Shown here one piece after another: positions 1 to 7,429 of a stretch of DNA of 64,000 bases (positions are counted from its first letter, which is position 1; each line of letters begins with the position of its first letter). Below the pieces are notes generated by a model that searched no databases, had not been told where the DNA came from, and saw only the letters and a list, made by a program, of their open reading frames with translations. Location of the stretch: contig NZ_JAVHNP010000003.1 in NCBI RefSeq assembly GCF_031769195.1, positions 372,001 to 436,000 on the forward strand. Direction: 5' to 3'. The position numbers and the translations under genes are program-made. This stretch comes from Vreelandella sp031769195 (lineage in GTDB: Bacteria > Pseudomonadota > Gammaproteobacteria > Pseudomonadales > Halomonadaceae).

Positions 1-223
1 GCGAGGCGTTGGGGAAGATCTCGATATTCACCTTGCCATCGGTGCGTGCTTCCACCAGCTCTTCAAATTTGGTGGCCGCAATATGGAAGCCATCCTGCTC
101 GTTCACCACGTGGGCTAAACGCAGCGTGACCGGGTCCATATCCGCAAAATCGTTGGCGTTCGCGGCGCTGACCAGCGCCAATGAGATGCCCAGTGCCAGC
201 GTACTACGTGCAAATGTTTTCAT
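1..223 (-). CDS. TRAP transporter substrate-binding protein, DctP family (partial, 5' end of gene only)
   Basis: The gene runs leftward out of the window; only about 74 N-terminal residues are present. They start with a Sec signal peptide (MKTFARSTLALGISLALVSA, cleavage near ANA-N). The mature start TLRLAHVVNEQDGFHIAATK is the usual opening of DctP receptors, a beta strand followed by a helix contacting the ligand. The product would bind an organic acid in the periplasm and hand it to DctQM. The ligand cannot be told from this fragment, and the DctQ/DctM genes would lie outside the window. The start is the only ATG that gives an intact signal peptide. Confidence 0.85.
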   Translation of the reverse strand, partial: MKTFARSTLALGISLALVSAANANDFADMDPVTLRLAHVVNEQDGFHIAATKFEELVEARTDGKVNIEIFPNAS

Positions 224-378
224 TTATTATGTTCCCAATATGACCAAGGGTGGTTAAGAGGTGCAAAAGTGCCCCCAGAGCATGCACCACCGCAGTGAAA
301 ACGGTCAATCACAAGGCGGCCTAAAACCGCCCCGCCGCTAGACACAGCCCGCCCACACGGGTACGATACGCACCCAAA

Positions 379-455
379 GCGCCCGTAGCTCAGTTGGATA
401 GAGTGTCGGCCTCCGAAGCCGAAGGTCGCAGGTTCAATTCCTGCCGGGCGCGCCA
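379..455 (+). tRNA. tRNA-Arg (anticodon CCG)
   Basis: A 77-nt cloverleaf is seen. The acceptor arm GCGCCCG (379-385) pairs with CGGGCGC (445-451), followed by discriminator G and an encoded CCA (453-455). The T loop is GGTTCAATTC. The anticodon stem TCGGC/GCCGA closes loop CTCCGAA, so the anticodon is CCG, reading CGG (Arg). A rho-independent terminator follows 15 bp later. tRNA genes of this kind are common integration sites, and the AT-richer gene just downstream fits that, though no copy of the tRNA 3' end was found on its far side. Confidence 0.97.
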
Positions 456-470
456 GAATTTGTGTTGAAA

Positions 471-502
471 AGAGCCTGCGAGAAATCGTGGGCTCTTTTT
501 TT
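471..502 (+). terminator. Rho-independent terminator of tRNA-Arg
   Basis: An 11-bp stem (471-481 with 486-496, two G-U wobbles) is closed by a GAAA tetraloop and followed by a run of seven T. It sits 15 bp after the tRNA CCA end. Confidence 0.85.
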
Positions 503-585
503 GTGTAGAAATCGCAGGCCCTTTGTTTAGGTCTATATAAGGTGAGTAGTTTTGTCTGACACTATATATAACGCTTTTGTGGACA

Positions 586-2283
586 TTAGGTAGCACCCAT
601 CCATTCTGCTAATTGTTGATTAGCCTTCAGTCGTTGGCGTTGTAGCAAAGCGCTATTAAAAATGGAGTCCAGAGAGGCCTTTGGTTTCGCTAATGGCAGT
701 GCTACAGCCGCCTCGTCACGAAATTGCTGGGAAATTGTTTCGTTTTCATCAAGGTATTGCCACCAACTCAAAATATCCTGTTTCGCCTTTTGCATTACCT
801 GTGCAGCGGGTAATCGGTCTGATTTTGATTGGTTGGCTTTATCCGTTGTTGGAAAGAGATTCCATAAGTCATTGTTATTCCATCGCGACCAAGGAAAACA
901 GTGGTCGATAGCATAGTTGCTCTTATGTAAATCACTGCCCGTCCAGACACAGGGTAAGGGCATTGGGTTTTGTAGACGCTGCGACACTAGCTGACGCACC
1001 TGCTGAGTATCTCGACGACTTTCTTGCCACTGTAAAGCGAGATGTAAGGTACCAGTATCATAAGAAGTATCGTATCGCTGCATTAACTGAACCCATTCAT
1101 GCACTATGGCTGGTTCTAGCCAGCAGGCATAACGACTCATCGAGTCCCATAGTGTGGCAGGAATACGAAAAGTTCCAAACGTTAACAGTGTTGCGCTATC
1201 AAGACGAACAGCCTGCTCCCGGATGCGTAGACGTTGATAACTTCCGTCAAATATTGGACGTTGGCTGCCCGGCCAAGTGGTGAAGTGAGTTGGCATATTG
1301 AGAATAGTCTGACAAGCATCGCGAATGGCCCGCATTACCGTGGCAGCACACTGAGGGTCATAAAAAGCTGAGCCAATACGAAGAGCATGCGGCGACAGTT
1401 GCTTCAGACGGTAGAAATTATCTTTTGCGAAGCCGTACCCTTTGTTGCCGGGAGCTTGACGCAAATCACGTTCTATTAATAAGGGGCGGTACAGCTTTAT
1501 CCAGAAAAGCCCTACCGCCCCTAGAGGTATCGTTACCCACTCATCTGTACGTGAGATAACAATACCCGGTGCACTATCGGCCAAGCGCGTTAGAGTGCGC
1601 AACAAGCCGAGTTTATAAGAAGATGACTTATCATCATTAACGATAATATGGCGTAAAGAGGGTAATGCACCAGTACCATCATCTGGTAATTTGAACACGC
1701 GCAAATGCCAAGTAACACCTTGACGACCAAGTTGGTCATAGTGGTGACTAGCTTGTACTGGAAGCAGCGCCAGATTTTGAGCCCAATTATCTAGGACGCC
1801 CATATCGACAGGATAAAATTGCCTCTCATCGTTGTGAGGGCCTTCACGGCAGGTAATCACGAGATGCCCACCTGGGGCAAGAAGAGAGCATAAAATGCGT
1901 AAAGCGCGTTGCTGCTCATCGGACGATAAATGCATCAATACTGCGGATACCAAAATTAGCTGAAAACGCTGCGACAATTGACGTACATGGTTTAAAGCAG
2001 GCAAATCGTCATCCAGCCAGCTTACATCGAGACTGGTAGTAGAGGCTTGCCCTAGCATGCTCAATTTTTCCGCTGGCTCAACGGCCATGACCTGCCAGCC
2101 ACGCTCGGCTAACGCCTTAGCATCACGCCCACTACCAGCCCCAATATCTAACGCTAACCCTGGTTGTTCAGGCAAATGATGGAGCCACTCACCATGAATG
2201 CGCTCAAAATCCAGTGATTGGTACTGCTCAAACAAGTGCTGAGCATACTCGTTATAAAAATGCGTTGTTTGAGAAGTTGTCAT
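586..2283 (-). CDS. Fusion protein: class I SAM-dependent methyltransferase + HNH endonuclease (565 aa)
   Basis: Residues about 10-200 form a Rossmann-type methyltransferase: motif I LDIGAGSGRD (45-54), an acidic residue after strand 2 (VMAVEP, 65-70) and post-motif LAPGGHLVI (135-143). The DNA-methylase motif (D/N/S)PP(Y/F) is not seen, so this half resembles small-molecule or protein/RNA methylases. Residues about 215-300 (YKLGLLRTL onward) resemble the helical region found ahead of HNH domains in some restriction-like nucleases. Residues 445-490 carry the HNH core: Cys445, Asp460-His461, Asn475 and Asn484. AGGA lies 6 bp before the ATG. The gene stands alone, reads toward tRNA-Arg and is visibly AT-richer than its neighbours, which suggests transfer. 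A role in phage or plasmid defence is inference from the nuclease fold and location; the substrate is unknown. Confidence 0.75.
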   Translation of the reverse strand: MTTSQTTHFYNEYAQHLFEQYQSLDFERIHGEWLHHLPEQPGLALDIGAGSGRDAKALAERGWQVMAVEPAEKLSMLGQASTTSLDVSWLDDDLPALNHVRQLSQRFQLILVSAVLMHLSSDEQQRALRILCSLLAPGGHLVITCREGPHNDERQFYPVDMGVLDNWAQNLALLPVQASHHYDQLGRQGVTWHLRVFKLPDDGTGALPSLRHIIVNDDKSSSYKLGLLRTLTRLADSAPGIVISRTDEWVTIPLGAVGLFWIKLYRPLLIERDLRQAPGNKGYGFAKDNFYRLKQLSPHALRIGSAFYDPQCAATVMRAIRDACQTILNMPTHFTTWPGSQRPIFDGSYQRLRIREQAVRLDSATLLTFGTFRIPATLWDSMSRYACWLEPAIVHEWVQLMQRYDTSYDTGTLHLALQWQESRRDTQQVRQLVSQRLQNPMPLPCVWTGSDLHKSNYAIDHCFPWSRWNNNDLWNLFPTTDKANQSKSDRLPAAQVMQKAKQDILSWWQYLDENETISQQFRDEAAVALPLAKPKASLDSIFNSALLQRQRLKANQQLAEWMGAT

Positions 2284-2320
2284 ACTCAGTCCTGGTTAGC
2301 CGTGCAGGTGCACGTATTGA

Positions 2321-2353
2321 CTGTATCAGTTTTACTTCTTTTAGCTGTGTCAG
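2321..2353. repeat. Direct repeat CTGTRTCAG x2 upstream of the methyltransferase-HNH gene
   Basis: CTGTATCAG (2321-2329) and CTGTGTCAG (2345-2353) lie 24 bp apart, 38-70 bp upstream of the fusion gene start, in an AT-rich 250-bp intergenic region (2284-2533) shared with the LysR gene. The arrangement could be a regulator site. Nothing else was recognised in this region. Confidence 0.3.
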
Positions 2354-2533
2354 CAATTGATATGGTTGTTGTCGTTTTTAGTCGCTAGCATTTAGATAAG
2401 TCAGTAGTGTGCCAAAACTGCCTATTAGGGCAAAAGTGACCATTACCATTGAGTAAAACCTCTGGAAACTCGCAAGCACTTTAGGCACCTTGTCGTAAAC
2501 GCTACCTGTTGCTGCATCCTGGATAAAGCCCCA

Positions 2534-3430
2534 ATGACCCTACTCGATAAACGTGCCTTCTACCTGTTAGAAGTCAGCAGCTGCGGCGGTATTCGCGCGG
2601 CGGCGGAGCATTTGCATACCAACCCGTCGGTGGTGAGCCGTCAGATCCGCTCGTTGGAGCAGGCGCTGGGCATGGCGTTGCTGGAGCGTCAGGGGCGGCA
2701 TGTCATGCTCACGGAGGCAGGGCAGCTGGTGGTGGATGGCTTTTTGGCCCAGCGGCGGCTGAATTCAGAGTTGGGTGATACGCTGTCGCGGCTGCGTAAT
2801 TTGCAGGCCGGGAAGGTGGTGGTGTCGGTGGGCGATGGCTTTGTGGATAGCTTTATCAACCATGTGATGAAGCGGGTCTCTGAGCACTACCCAGATGTGC
2901 TTATCGAGATCAAAACCGGCATTTACTACCCCCGCGAACCCCATGAGATGGTGGCCAGCGATGAGGTGGATATTGCCATTACCTATGGGCCAATCTCCGA
3001 CCCACGCTTGGTGGTGCACTCGTTTGAGCGGGGGCCGCTGTGTGCGCTCGTGGCGCCTTCCCATGCGTTGGCCGAGTATGAGTGCGTGAGCGTGGCGGAA
3101 CTGCTGCAGCATAAGCTAATTTTTCTGCCCGATGTGTCGGGTTCTCAGCAGTTTGTGAATGCGCTATTTGGCGCGGCGGGGCAGCCCGCCACACCGGCGT
3201 ATCGCTGTAATTTGCACTCTGTCTCGCGGCGTATGGCGAGCGCAGGGATTGGGGTGTCGTTTATGACGGCGGCGGCTGCACGTAGCGAGATTGAGGCGGG
3301 GCTGTTGAAGGCGATCCCCATTGATCACCCCATGGCGGCCAGCAGCCAGGGCAACTTGGTAAAGCGTGTCGGCAGAAGGCTCTCGCCCGCTGCCGACTAT
3401 TTGTGGAAGCGGATGATGGCGATGCAGTAG
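2534..3430 (+). CDS. LysR-family transcriptional regulator (298 aa)
   Basis: The N-terminal winged helix-turn-helix (residues about 5-65) has the family pattern GGIRAAAEHLHTNPSVVSRQ followed by LEQALGMALLERQGR. A periplasmic-binding-protein-like effector domain fills about 90-290. Length is usual for LysR proteins. It ends 2 bp from the end of the convergent AbgT-type transporter gene, so it may regulate that catabolic pair, although LysR proteins are more often divergent from their targets. No strong Shine-Dalgarno precedes the ATG. The effector is unknown. Confidence 0.9.
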   Translation: MTLLDKRAFYLLEVSSCGGIRAAAEHLHTNPSVVSRQIRSLEQALGMALLERQGRHVMLTEAGQLVVDGFLAQRRLNSELGDTLSRLRNLQAGKVVVSVGDGFVDSFINHVMKRVSEHYPDVLIEIKTGIYYPREPHEMVASDEVDIAITYGPISDPRLVVHSFERGPLCALVAPSHALAEYECVSVAELLQHKLIFLPDVSGSQQFVNALFGAAGQPATPAYRCNLHSVSRRMASAGIGVSFMTAAAARSEIEAGLLKAIPIDHPMAASSQGNLVKRVGRRLSPAADYLWKRMMAMQ

Positions 3431-3432
3431 CG

Positions 3433-4938
3433 CTAGTTCGCCATCATGTAGACGCCGGGGCCGATGGGCCAACCCATCATCAGCCAGAACATCAGAAACG
3501 CCGACCACGCCAGCAAGAAGCCTATCGCAAGGGGCAGCATGGTAGCGATCAGCGTGCCCAGCCCCATGTCCGGTTTGTAGCGCTGCATATACACCAATGC
3601 AACCGAGAAGTAGGGGCTCATGGGCGAGATGATGTTGGTGCTGGAATCCCCAATGCGGAACATTGCCAGCACGAAGGCGGGGTCGAAGTCGATCATCATG
3701 AGCATGGGCACAAACACCGGGGCCATTAGCGCCCACTGCGCCGAGCCGCTGGTCATAAAGACGTTCAGCACCGCGCTCATGGCGATAAACGCGCCAACGA
3801 GGGGAAGCCCGGTAAAGCCGGTGCTTTGCAGCACGTTCGAGCCTTCAATGGCGATGAACTGGCCAAGCTCCGACCAGCGAAAGTAGGCAATAAACTGCGA
3901 GATCGCGAAGAACAGTACTAGGGTAGGGGCGAGGTCGCTGGCCGATTCCGCCATGCGCTGGGGCACATCGCGGCTGCTGGTAATCTTGCCGGTGGTGATG
4001 CCGTACACCAACCCAATGGTGACGAAGTAGATAAACATCAGCGGCACGAGCGAGCGCAGAAACGGCGAAGGAATCAAGCCGCCGTCTTCATTGCGCAGCG
4101 GTGAGGCTTCGGGCACTACTGCCAGGAGCACCAGGGCAATATAGGCCAGCGTTGCTAGCCCTACACGCTTCAGGCCACGCTTTTCGGCTTCCGTTAGCGT
4201 CGGTGTGGCCACCTCGGTTTTGAAATCTTTGCCCATAGGGAGCGTGCGCTGTAGCCGTGGTTCTACCACTTTATCAATCAGCAGGGTGCCGACGGCGGCC
4301 AGTACAAACACTGAGCATGCCACAAAGTAATAGTTATCCACCGGCGATATGTACGCTTCTGGGTCTACCAGTCGAGCGGCATCGGTCGTAATACCTGCAA
4401 ACAGCGCATCGCCCACGGTAATAAACAGGCTGGCATCAAACCCAGCCCCGGCGGCGGCGTAAGCGGCGGCGGCACCTGCCACTGGGTGCCTGCCCACCGA
4501 GTAGTACACCATGGCGGCCAGCGGAATCAGGATGAGGTAGTTGGCATCGGAAGCGATACTGCCGCAAATACCCGCCATAAATACGCAGAATGTGAGCAGC
4601 GAGGGCGGTGCTTTGGCGACACTTACCTGCATCAGTGTGGACATCAGGCCCACTTTATCGGCCAGCCCAATGCCGAACATCACCACCAGAATCAGCCCAA
4701 GCGGCGGGAAGTTGACGAAGTTACTGACCACGCTGGTGAGCATAAACTCGACGCCATCCGCCGAGAGCAGGCTGCGAACGGTCACTTCCGCCTCGGTTTG
4801 TGGGTTGATCGCCGAGACGCCTAGTGTGGCTAAAATGGCGGAAATGACCACCACCAGTGCGGCCAATATCGTGAATAGGATAAACGGGTGGGGCAGCTTA
4901 TTGCCTACACGCTCGATGGAAGCGAGAACACCTTGCAT
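3433..4938 (-). CDS. abgT: AbgT-family transporter (aminobenzoyl-glutamate transporter type, 501 aa)
   Basis: A polytopic inner-membrane protein of the AbgT family: N-terminal start ERVGNKLPHPFILFTILAAL, then many hydrophobic helices, and the conserved C-terminal stretch GDSSTNIISPMSPYFSVAL. Length matches E. coli AbgT (about 508 aa). Members import p-aminobenzoyl-glutamate or, in some species, export sulfonamides. Here the next gene upstream, 68 bp away on the same strand, is an M20 amidohydrolase, which favours uptake and cleavage of an N-acyl or aminobenzoyl amino acid. AAGGAA precedes the ATG. The substrate is inferred from context. Confidence 0.88.
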   Translation of the reverse strand: MQGVLASIERVGNKLPHPFILFTILAALVVVISAILATLGVSAINPQTEAEVTVRSLLSADGVEFMLTSVVSNFVNFPPLGLILVVMFGIGLADKVGLMSTLMQVSVAKAPPSLLTFCVFMAGICGSIASDANYLILIPLAAMVYYSVGRHPVAGAAAAYAAAGAGFDASLFITVGDALFAGITTDAARLVDPEAYISPVDNYYFVACSVFVLAAVGTLLIDKVVEPRLQRTLPMGKDFKTEVATPTLTEAEKRGLKRVGLATLAYIALVLLAVVPEASPLRNEDGGLIPSPFLRSLVPLMFIYFVTIGLVYGITTGKITSSRDVPQRMAESASDLAPTLVLFFAISQFIAYFRWSELGQFIAIEGSNVLQSTGFTGLPLVGAFIAMSAVLNVFMTSGSAQWALMAPVFVPMLMMIDFDPAFVLAMFRIGDSSTNIISPMSPYFSVALVYMQRYKPDMGLGTLIATMLPLAIGFLLAWSAFLMFWLMMGWPIGPGVYMMAN

Positions 4939-5006
4939 GACAGTTTCCTTATAAGAAGCCTTGTTATTTAACGTTGTTATGCCACTTAACGTGGCGGCTA
5001 GCGCTG

Positions 5007-6176
5007 TTAGTCGCGCTTCAGTAGTGATGTGGCCAGCGCCACAAACATGCCGCCTGCGACGGGCAGAATGGCATCGTTAAAGTCGTAGCGTTCGTTATGC
5101 AGGTAGGCGCTGTCGCCGTTCCCCACAAAGAAGAAACACCCCGGTACTTCTTGCAAGTAAAACGCAAAATCCTCAGCGCCCATGGTGGGCATGTAGTCCA
5201 GCTGCTGAATATTGGCGCTAACGCTTTGTTCGGTGGCAATCGCCAACACGCGCTCCGACCAAGCGGCATCGTTTACTAACGGAGGAATCTGGTGCTGATG
5301 CTCTAACTGGAAACGCGCGCCGTGGGCTGAGCACACCCCATTAACGACCTGTTCCAGCTTGCCGACCAATGCTGCGCGTGAGCTTTCCCGGTCGCTGCGA
5401 ATATTCACCAGCAGCTCTGCTTGGCCTGGAATCACGTTGGCGGCATCGCCCGCATGAAACGCCGCGACGGTAATCACGCCTGCTTCCAGTGGTGATTTAT
5501 GGCGGCCCACCAGCCCTTGCAGCTGTTGAATGAGCGACGCGCCCACATAAATAGGGTCGACCGCCAAATGCGGCATGGCCGCGTGGCCAGAGACGCCTTC
5601 GATGGTGATTTTGAACGTATCGTTACCGCCCATAGCGGGGCCGGGTTTGACGAACAGCTGCCCTTCGGGAAAGCCTGGCCGGTTGTGGTAGCCGAAAATC
5701 GCGTCTACCTGCGGGTTTTTGAGTACGCCCGCTTTCACCATTTTATCGGCACCGTTGCCGCCTTCTTCGCCCGGCTGGAACAGCAGTTTGATATAGCCGC
5801 AAAGCTGGTCGCGTTTGGCGATAATAGCCTCGGCGGCGAGTAGCAGCGTCGCGGTGTGGCCATCGTGACCGCAGGCATGCATGAGCCCTTCCCGTTGGGA
5901 GCGGTGCGCAAAGCCGTTGGTTTCTTTGATGGGCAGCGCATCCATATCGGCCCGAAAGGCAATCACAGGGCCTTCGCGGCCGGTGTCTAATTCAGCCAGC
6001 ACGCCGGTGGTGGCAATGCCTTCGGTCACTTGATAGCCCAGCGCCTGCAGCCGCTCTGCCACTAGCTTGGCCGTATCGGCTTCTTCAAACTTTAGTTCCG
6101 GGTTCTGGTGTAGCTGGTGGCGCACTGCCACTGCATCGTTCAGTTGCTGCTGGGTGAAAAAAGGGGTTGAACGCAT
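5007..6176 (-). CDS. M20-family amidohydrolase / N-acyl amino acid aminohydrolase (389 aa)
   Basis: A metal-dependent M20D peptidase fold. Seen: FRADMDALPIKE, then the metal motif HACGHDGHTATLLLAA, then GEEGGNGADKM with the catalytic Glu pair, a dimerisation domain (GVSGHAAMPHLAVDPI) and the C-terminal metal ligand region MGAEDFAFY. This is the hippurate/IAA-amino acid/aminobenzoyl-glutamate hydrolase group. The enzyme would release an amino acid from an amide conjugate in the cytoplasm. It is first in an apparent operon with the AbgT-type transporter. AAGGACAGGAC precedes the ATG. The acyl group cannot be read from sequence. Confidence 0.9.
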   Translation of the reverse strand: MRSTPFFTQQQLNDAVAVRHQLHQNPELKFEEADTAKLVAERLQALGYQVTEGIATTGVLAELDTGREGPVIAFRADMDALPIKETNGFAHRSQREGLMHACGHDGHTATLLLAAEAIIAKRDQLCGYIKLLFQPGEEGGNGADKMVKAGVLKNPQVDAIFGYHNRPGFPEGQLFVKPGPAMGGNDTFKITIEGVSGHAAMPHLAVDPIYVGASLIQQLQGLVGRHKSPLEAGVITVAAFHAGDAANVIPGQAELLVNIRSDRESSRAALVGKLEQVVNGVCSAHGARFQLEHQHQIPPLVNDAAWSERVLAIATEQSVSANIQQLDYMPTMGAEDFAFYLQEVPGCFFFVGNGDSAYLHNERYDFNDAILPVAGGMFVALATSLLKRD

Positions 6177-6482
6177 GTCCTGTCCTTGCCGTTGTGAGTG
6201 TCGTTGTGGGCATAGGTAACGCTAAGCGACTTGGCAGGCAGGAACGAGTGCTTAAACCGGCGGGTTTGTTGCTTTCAAAGCAACGGTGGCTAGAAATCGT
6301 TTTGGTGATGTGGTTGACGTGCTGTTTTGAGAAGCGCAGACTGGTTCTCGTTGGTTAGCAAGTTGCACGTTGTCAGTTGTATCGAAGCATTTAGCGTTTG
6401 AGCCTGGTGAAAGTTTCTTGTTGTACCCAATGTAACTCGGGTATTTCCCGGCATTTATTTCGCTAAATCGAGGATTTCGATC
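6177..6482 (+). promoter_or_regulatory. Intergenic region and probable long cspA 5' leader
   Basis: The 306 bp between the amidohydrolase and the cold-shock gene have no credible ORF. Cold-shock genes usually have long, thermally folding 5' untranslated leaders, and a GAGGA ribosome site lies about 8 bp before the cspA ATG. I could not assign a convincing -35/-10 pair. Confidence 0.4.
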
Positions 6483-6689
6483 ATGGCAACTGGTACCGTA
6501 AAGTGGTTTAACGACGCAAAAGGCTTCGGCTTTATCTCTCCTGAAGCGGGCGGCGACGATCTGTTTGCTCACTTCTCCGAAATTAAGGCTGATGGCTTTA
6601 AATCCCTGCAAGATGGTCAAAAGGTTGCTTTTGATGTCACGCAAGGGCAGAAAGGCCTTCAGGCATCTAACATTCAAGTGATGGATTAA
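6483..6689 (+). CDS. Cold-shock protein, CspA family (68 aa)
   Basis: A single OB-fold cold-shock domain covering the whole protein. Both nucleic-acid-binding motifs are visible: RNP1 as KGFGFISPE (residues about 14-22) and RNP2 as DLFAHFS (26-32). The opening MATGTVKWFNDAKGFGFI is the family signature. Such proteins bind single-stranded RNA/DNA and melt RNA structure, in cold or in growth-phase transitions. It is monocistronic, with a strong terminator 49 bp after the stop. Whether it is cold-induced or constitutive cannot be read from the sequence. Confidence 0.96.
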   Translation: MATGTVKWFNDAKGFGFISPEAGGDDLFAHFSEIKADGFKSLQDGQKVAFDVTQGQKGLQASNIQVMD

Positions 6690-6737
6690 TCACATAGATT
6701 GAATGTTAGCGGCTGGCTTAGCTTAGCCAGTTCGCAT

Positions 6738-6766
6738 AAAAAACCCCGCTTATGGCGGGGTTTTTT
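6738..6766 (+). terminator. Rho-independent terminator after cspA (bidirectional shape)
   Basis: CCCCGC (6744-6749) pairs with GCGGGG (6755-6760) and is flanked by six A and six T, so it can work on either strand. It would also end transcription of the small leftward ORF at 6788-6904. Confidence 0.92.
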
Positions 6767-6787
6767 GCGTTTGGGAGATAGGGAAGG

Positions 6788-6904
6788 CTATTTTCGCCAG
6801 GGCTTGCCTTCACAGGTGGCGTAGTTCCGGCAGTCGGCGGTGCAGCCTCGGCAGGGTAAGCGATGGGTGGGGGCTGGCTTGGTAGGGGGTGTCGATGTGG
6901 TCAT
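6788..6904 (-). CDS. Candidate small Cys-rich protein (38 aa)
   Basis: The predicted product has a Pro/Thr-rich N-terminus and a C-terminal half with four cysteines spaced C-x2-C-x3-C-x6-C (PCRGCTADCRNYATCEG), then a basic end (KPWRK). The spacing could bind a metal or form disulfides. The stop lies 22 bp from the cspA terminator, which would also end this transcript. No Shine-Dalgarno is clear; an in-frame GTG three codons upstream is an alternative start. Arguing for a real gene are the non-random cysteine pattern and position; the short length argues against. Function unknown. Confidence 0.45.
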   Translation of the reverse strand: MTTSTPPTKPAPTHRLPCRGCTADCRNYATCEGKPWRK

Positions 6905-7429
6905 GGTCGTCACTTTTGTGGAGGAGTATGTAGGCATTATTACTATTTAAATTGTTGTTAATCAGTAAAAACCCTGATGATCATTGGTCGTATAAGGCTC
7001 ATGTGAGGCGTAAAACTCAGGCGGTTGGGTCAGTGGGAAAAAGAGGGTGCGCGTCATGCTGCGCTGCGCTTTTTGTAAGTGATTGATTCTTTATGTTTTT
7101 ATTTGTGCTTGATTAGCTTTGGGTGATTTTTCAAGCCTTTCCGTTCATGACTGTTCTACAGTTAGGCCGTTTAGTCGCTCTCTGTATACCTAATCAATAT
7201 ACACATTAACCTCAATTGACCAAGTTATGTCTAAGTAAAATAATAGCGCCTTAAAATAGAACCATAAGGCTAAGTTTCATCTTTTAGCTTTCTCTCAATT
7301 CTCTCAAAAGCGTATTTGGGAGAAGGTTGGCGCTTAGCCCAGCTCTATCATCACCCATAATATCCGTCCTTTTCAGCCAAGCCGACTCGGTATCCCGCTG
7401 GGTATCAAAAAATTAAAAGGAAATGCTCA
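6905..7429. other. AT-rich intergenic region upstream of the chemoreceptor
   Basis: These 525 bp have no credible ORF or tRNA. The composition is AT-rich. The only feature recognised is the promoter-like pair reported at 7216-7244; the remainder holds nothing I can identify. Confidence 0.5.
7216..7244 (+). promoter_or_regulatory. Candidate sigma70-type promoter for the chemoreceptor gene
   Basis: TTGACC (7216-7221) and AATAAT (7239-7244) are separated by 17 bp and match five of six consensus bases each. The pair lies about 185 bp before the ATG at 7430, so the leader would be long. Confidence 0.4.

Noticed and set aside
963..1283. Rightward ORF of about 106 aa inside the methyltransferase-HNH gene
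   Set aside because: It is antisense to a gene with recognisable domains and shows no motif of its own.
379..2533. Prophage or integrative element at tRNA-Arg
   Set aside because: No integrase, phage gene or duplicated tRNA end was found; only one unusual gene is present.
3164..3736. Leftward 190-aa ORF across the LysR/AbgT junction
   Set aside because: Rich in His/Arg/Pro as expected from a shadow frame in GC-rich DNA; covers the ends of two real genes in the wrong frame.
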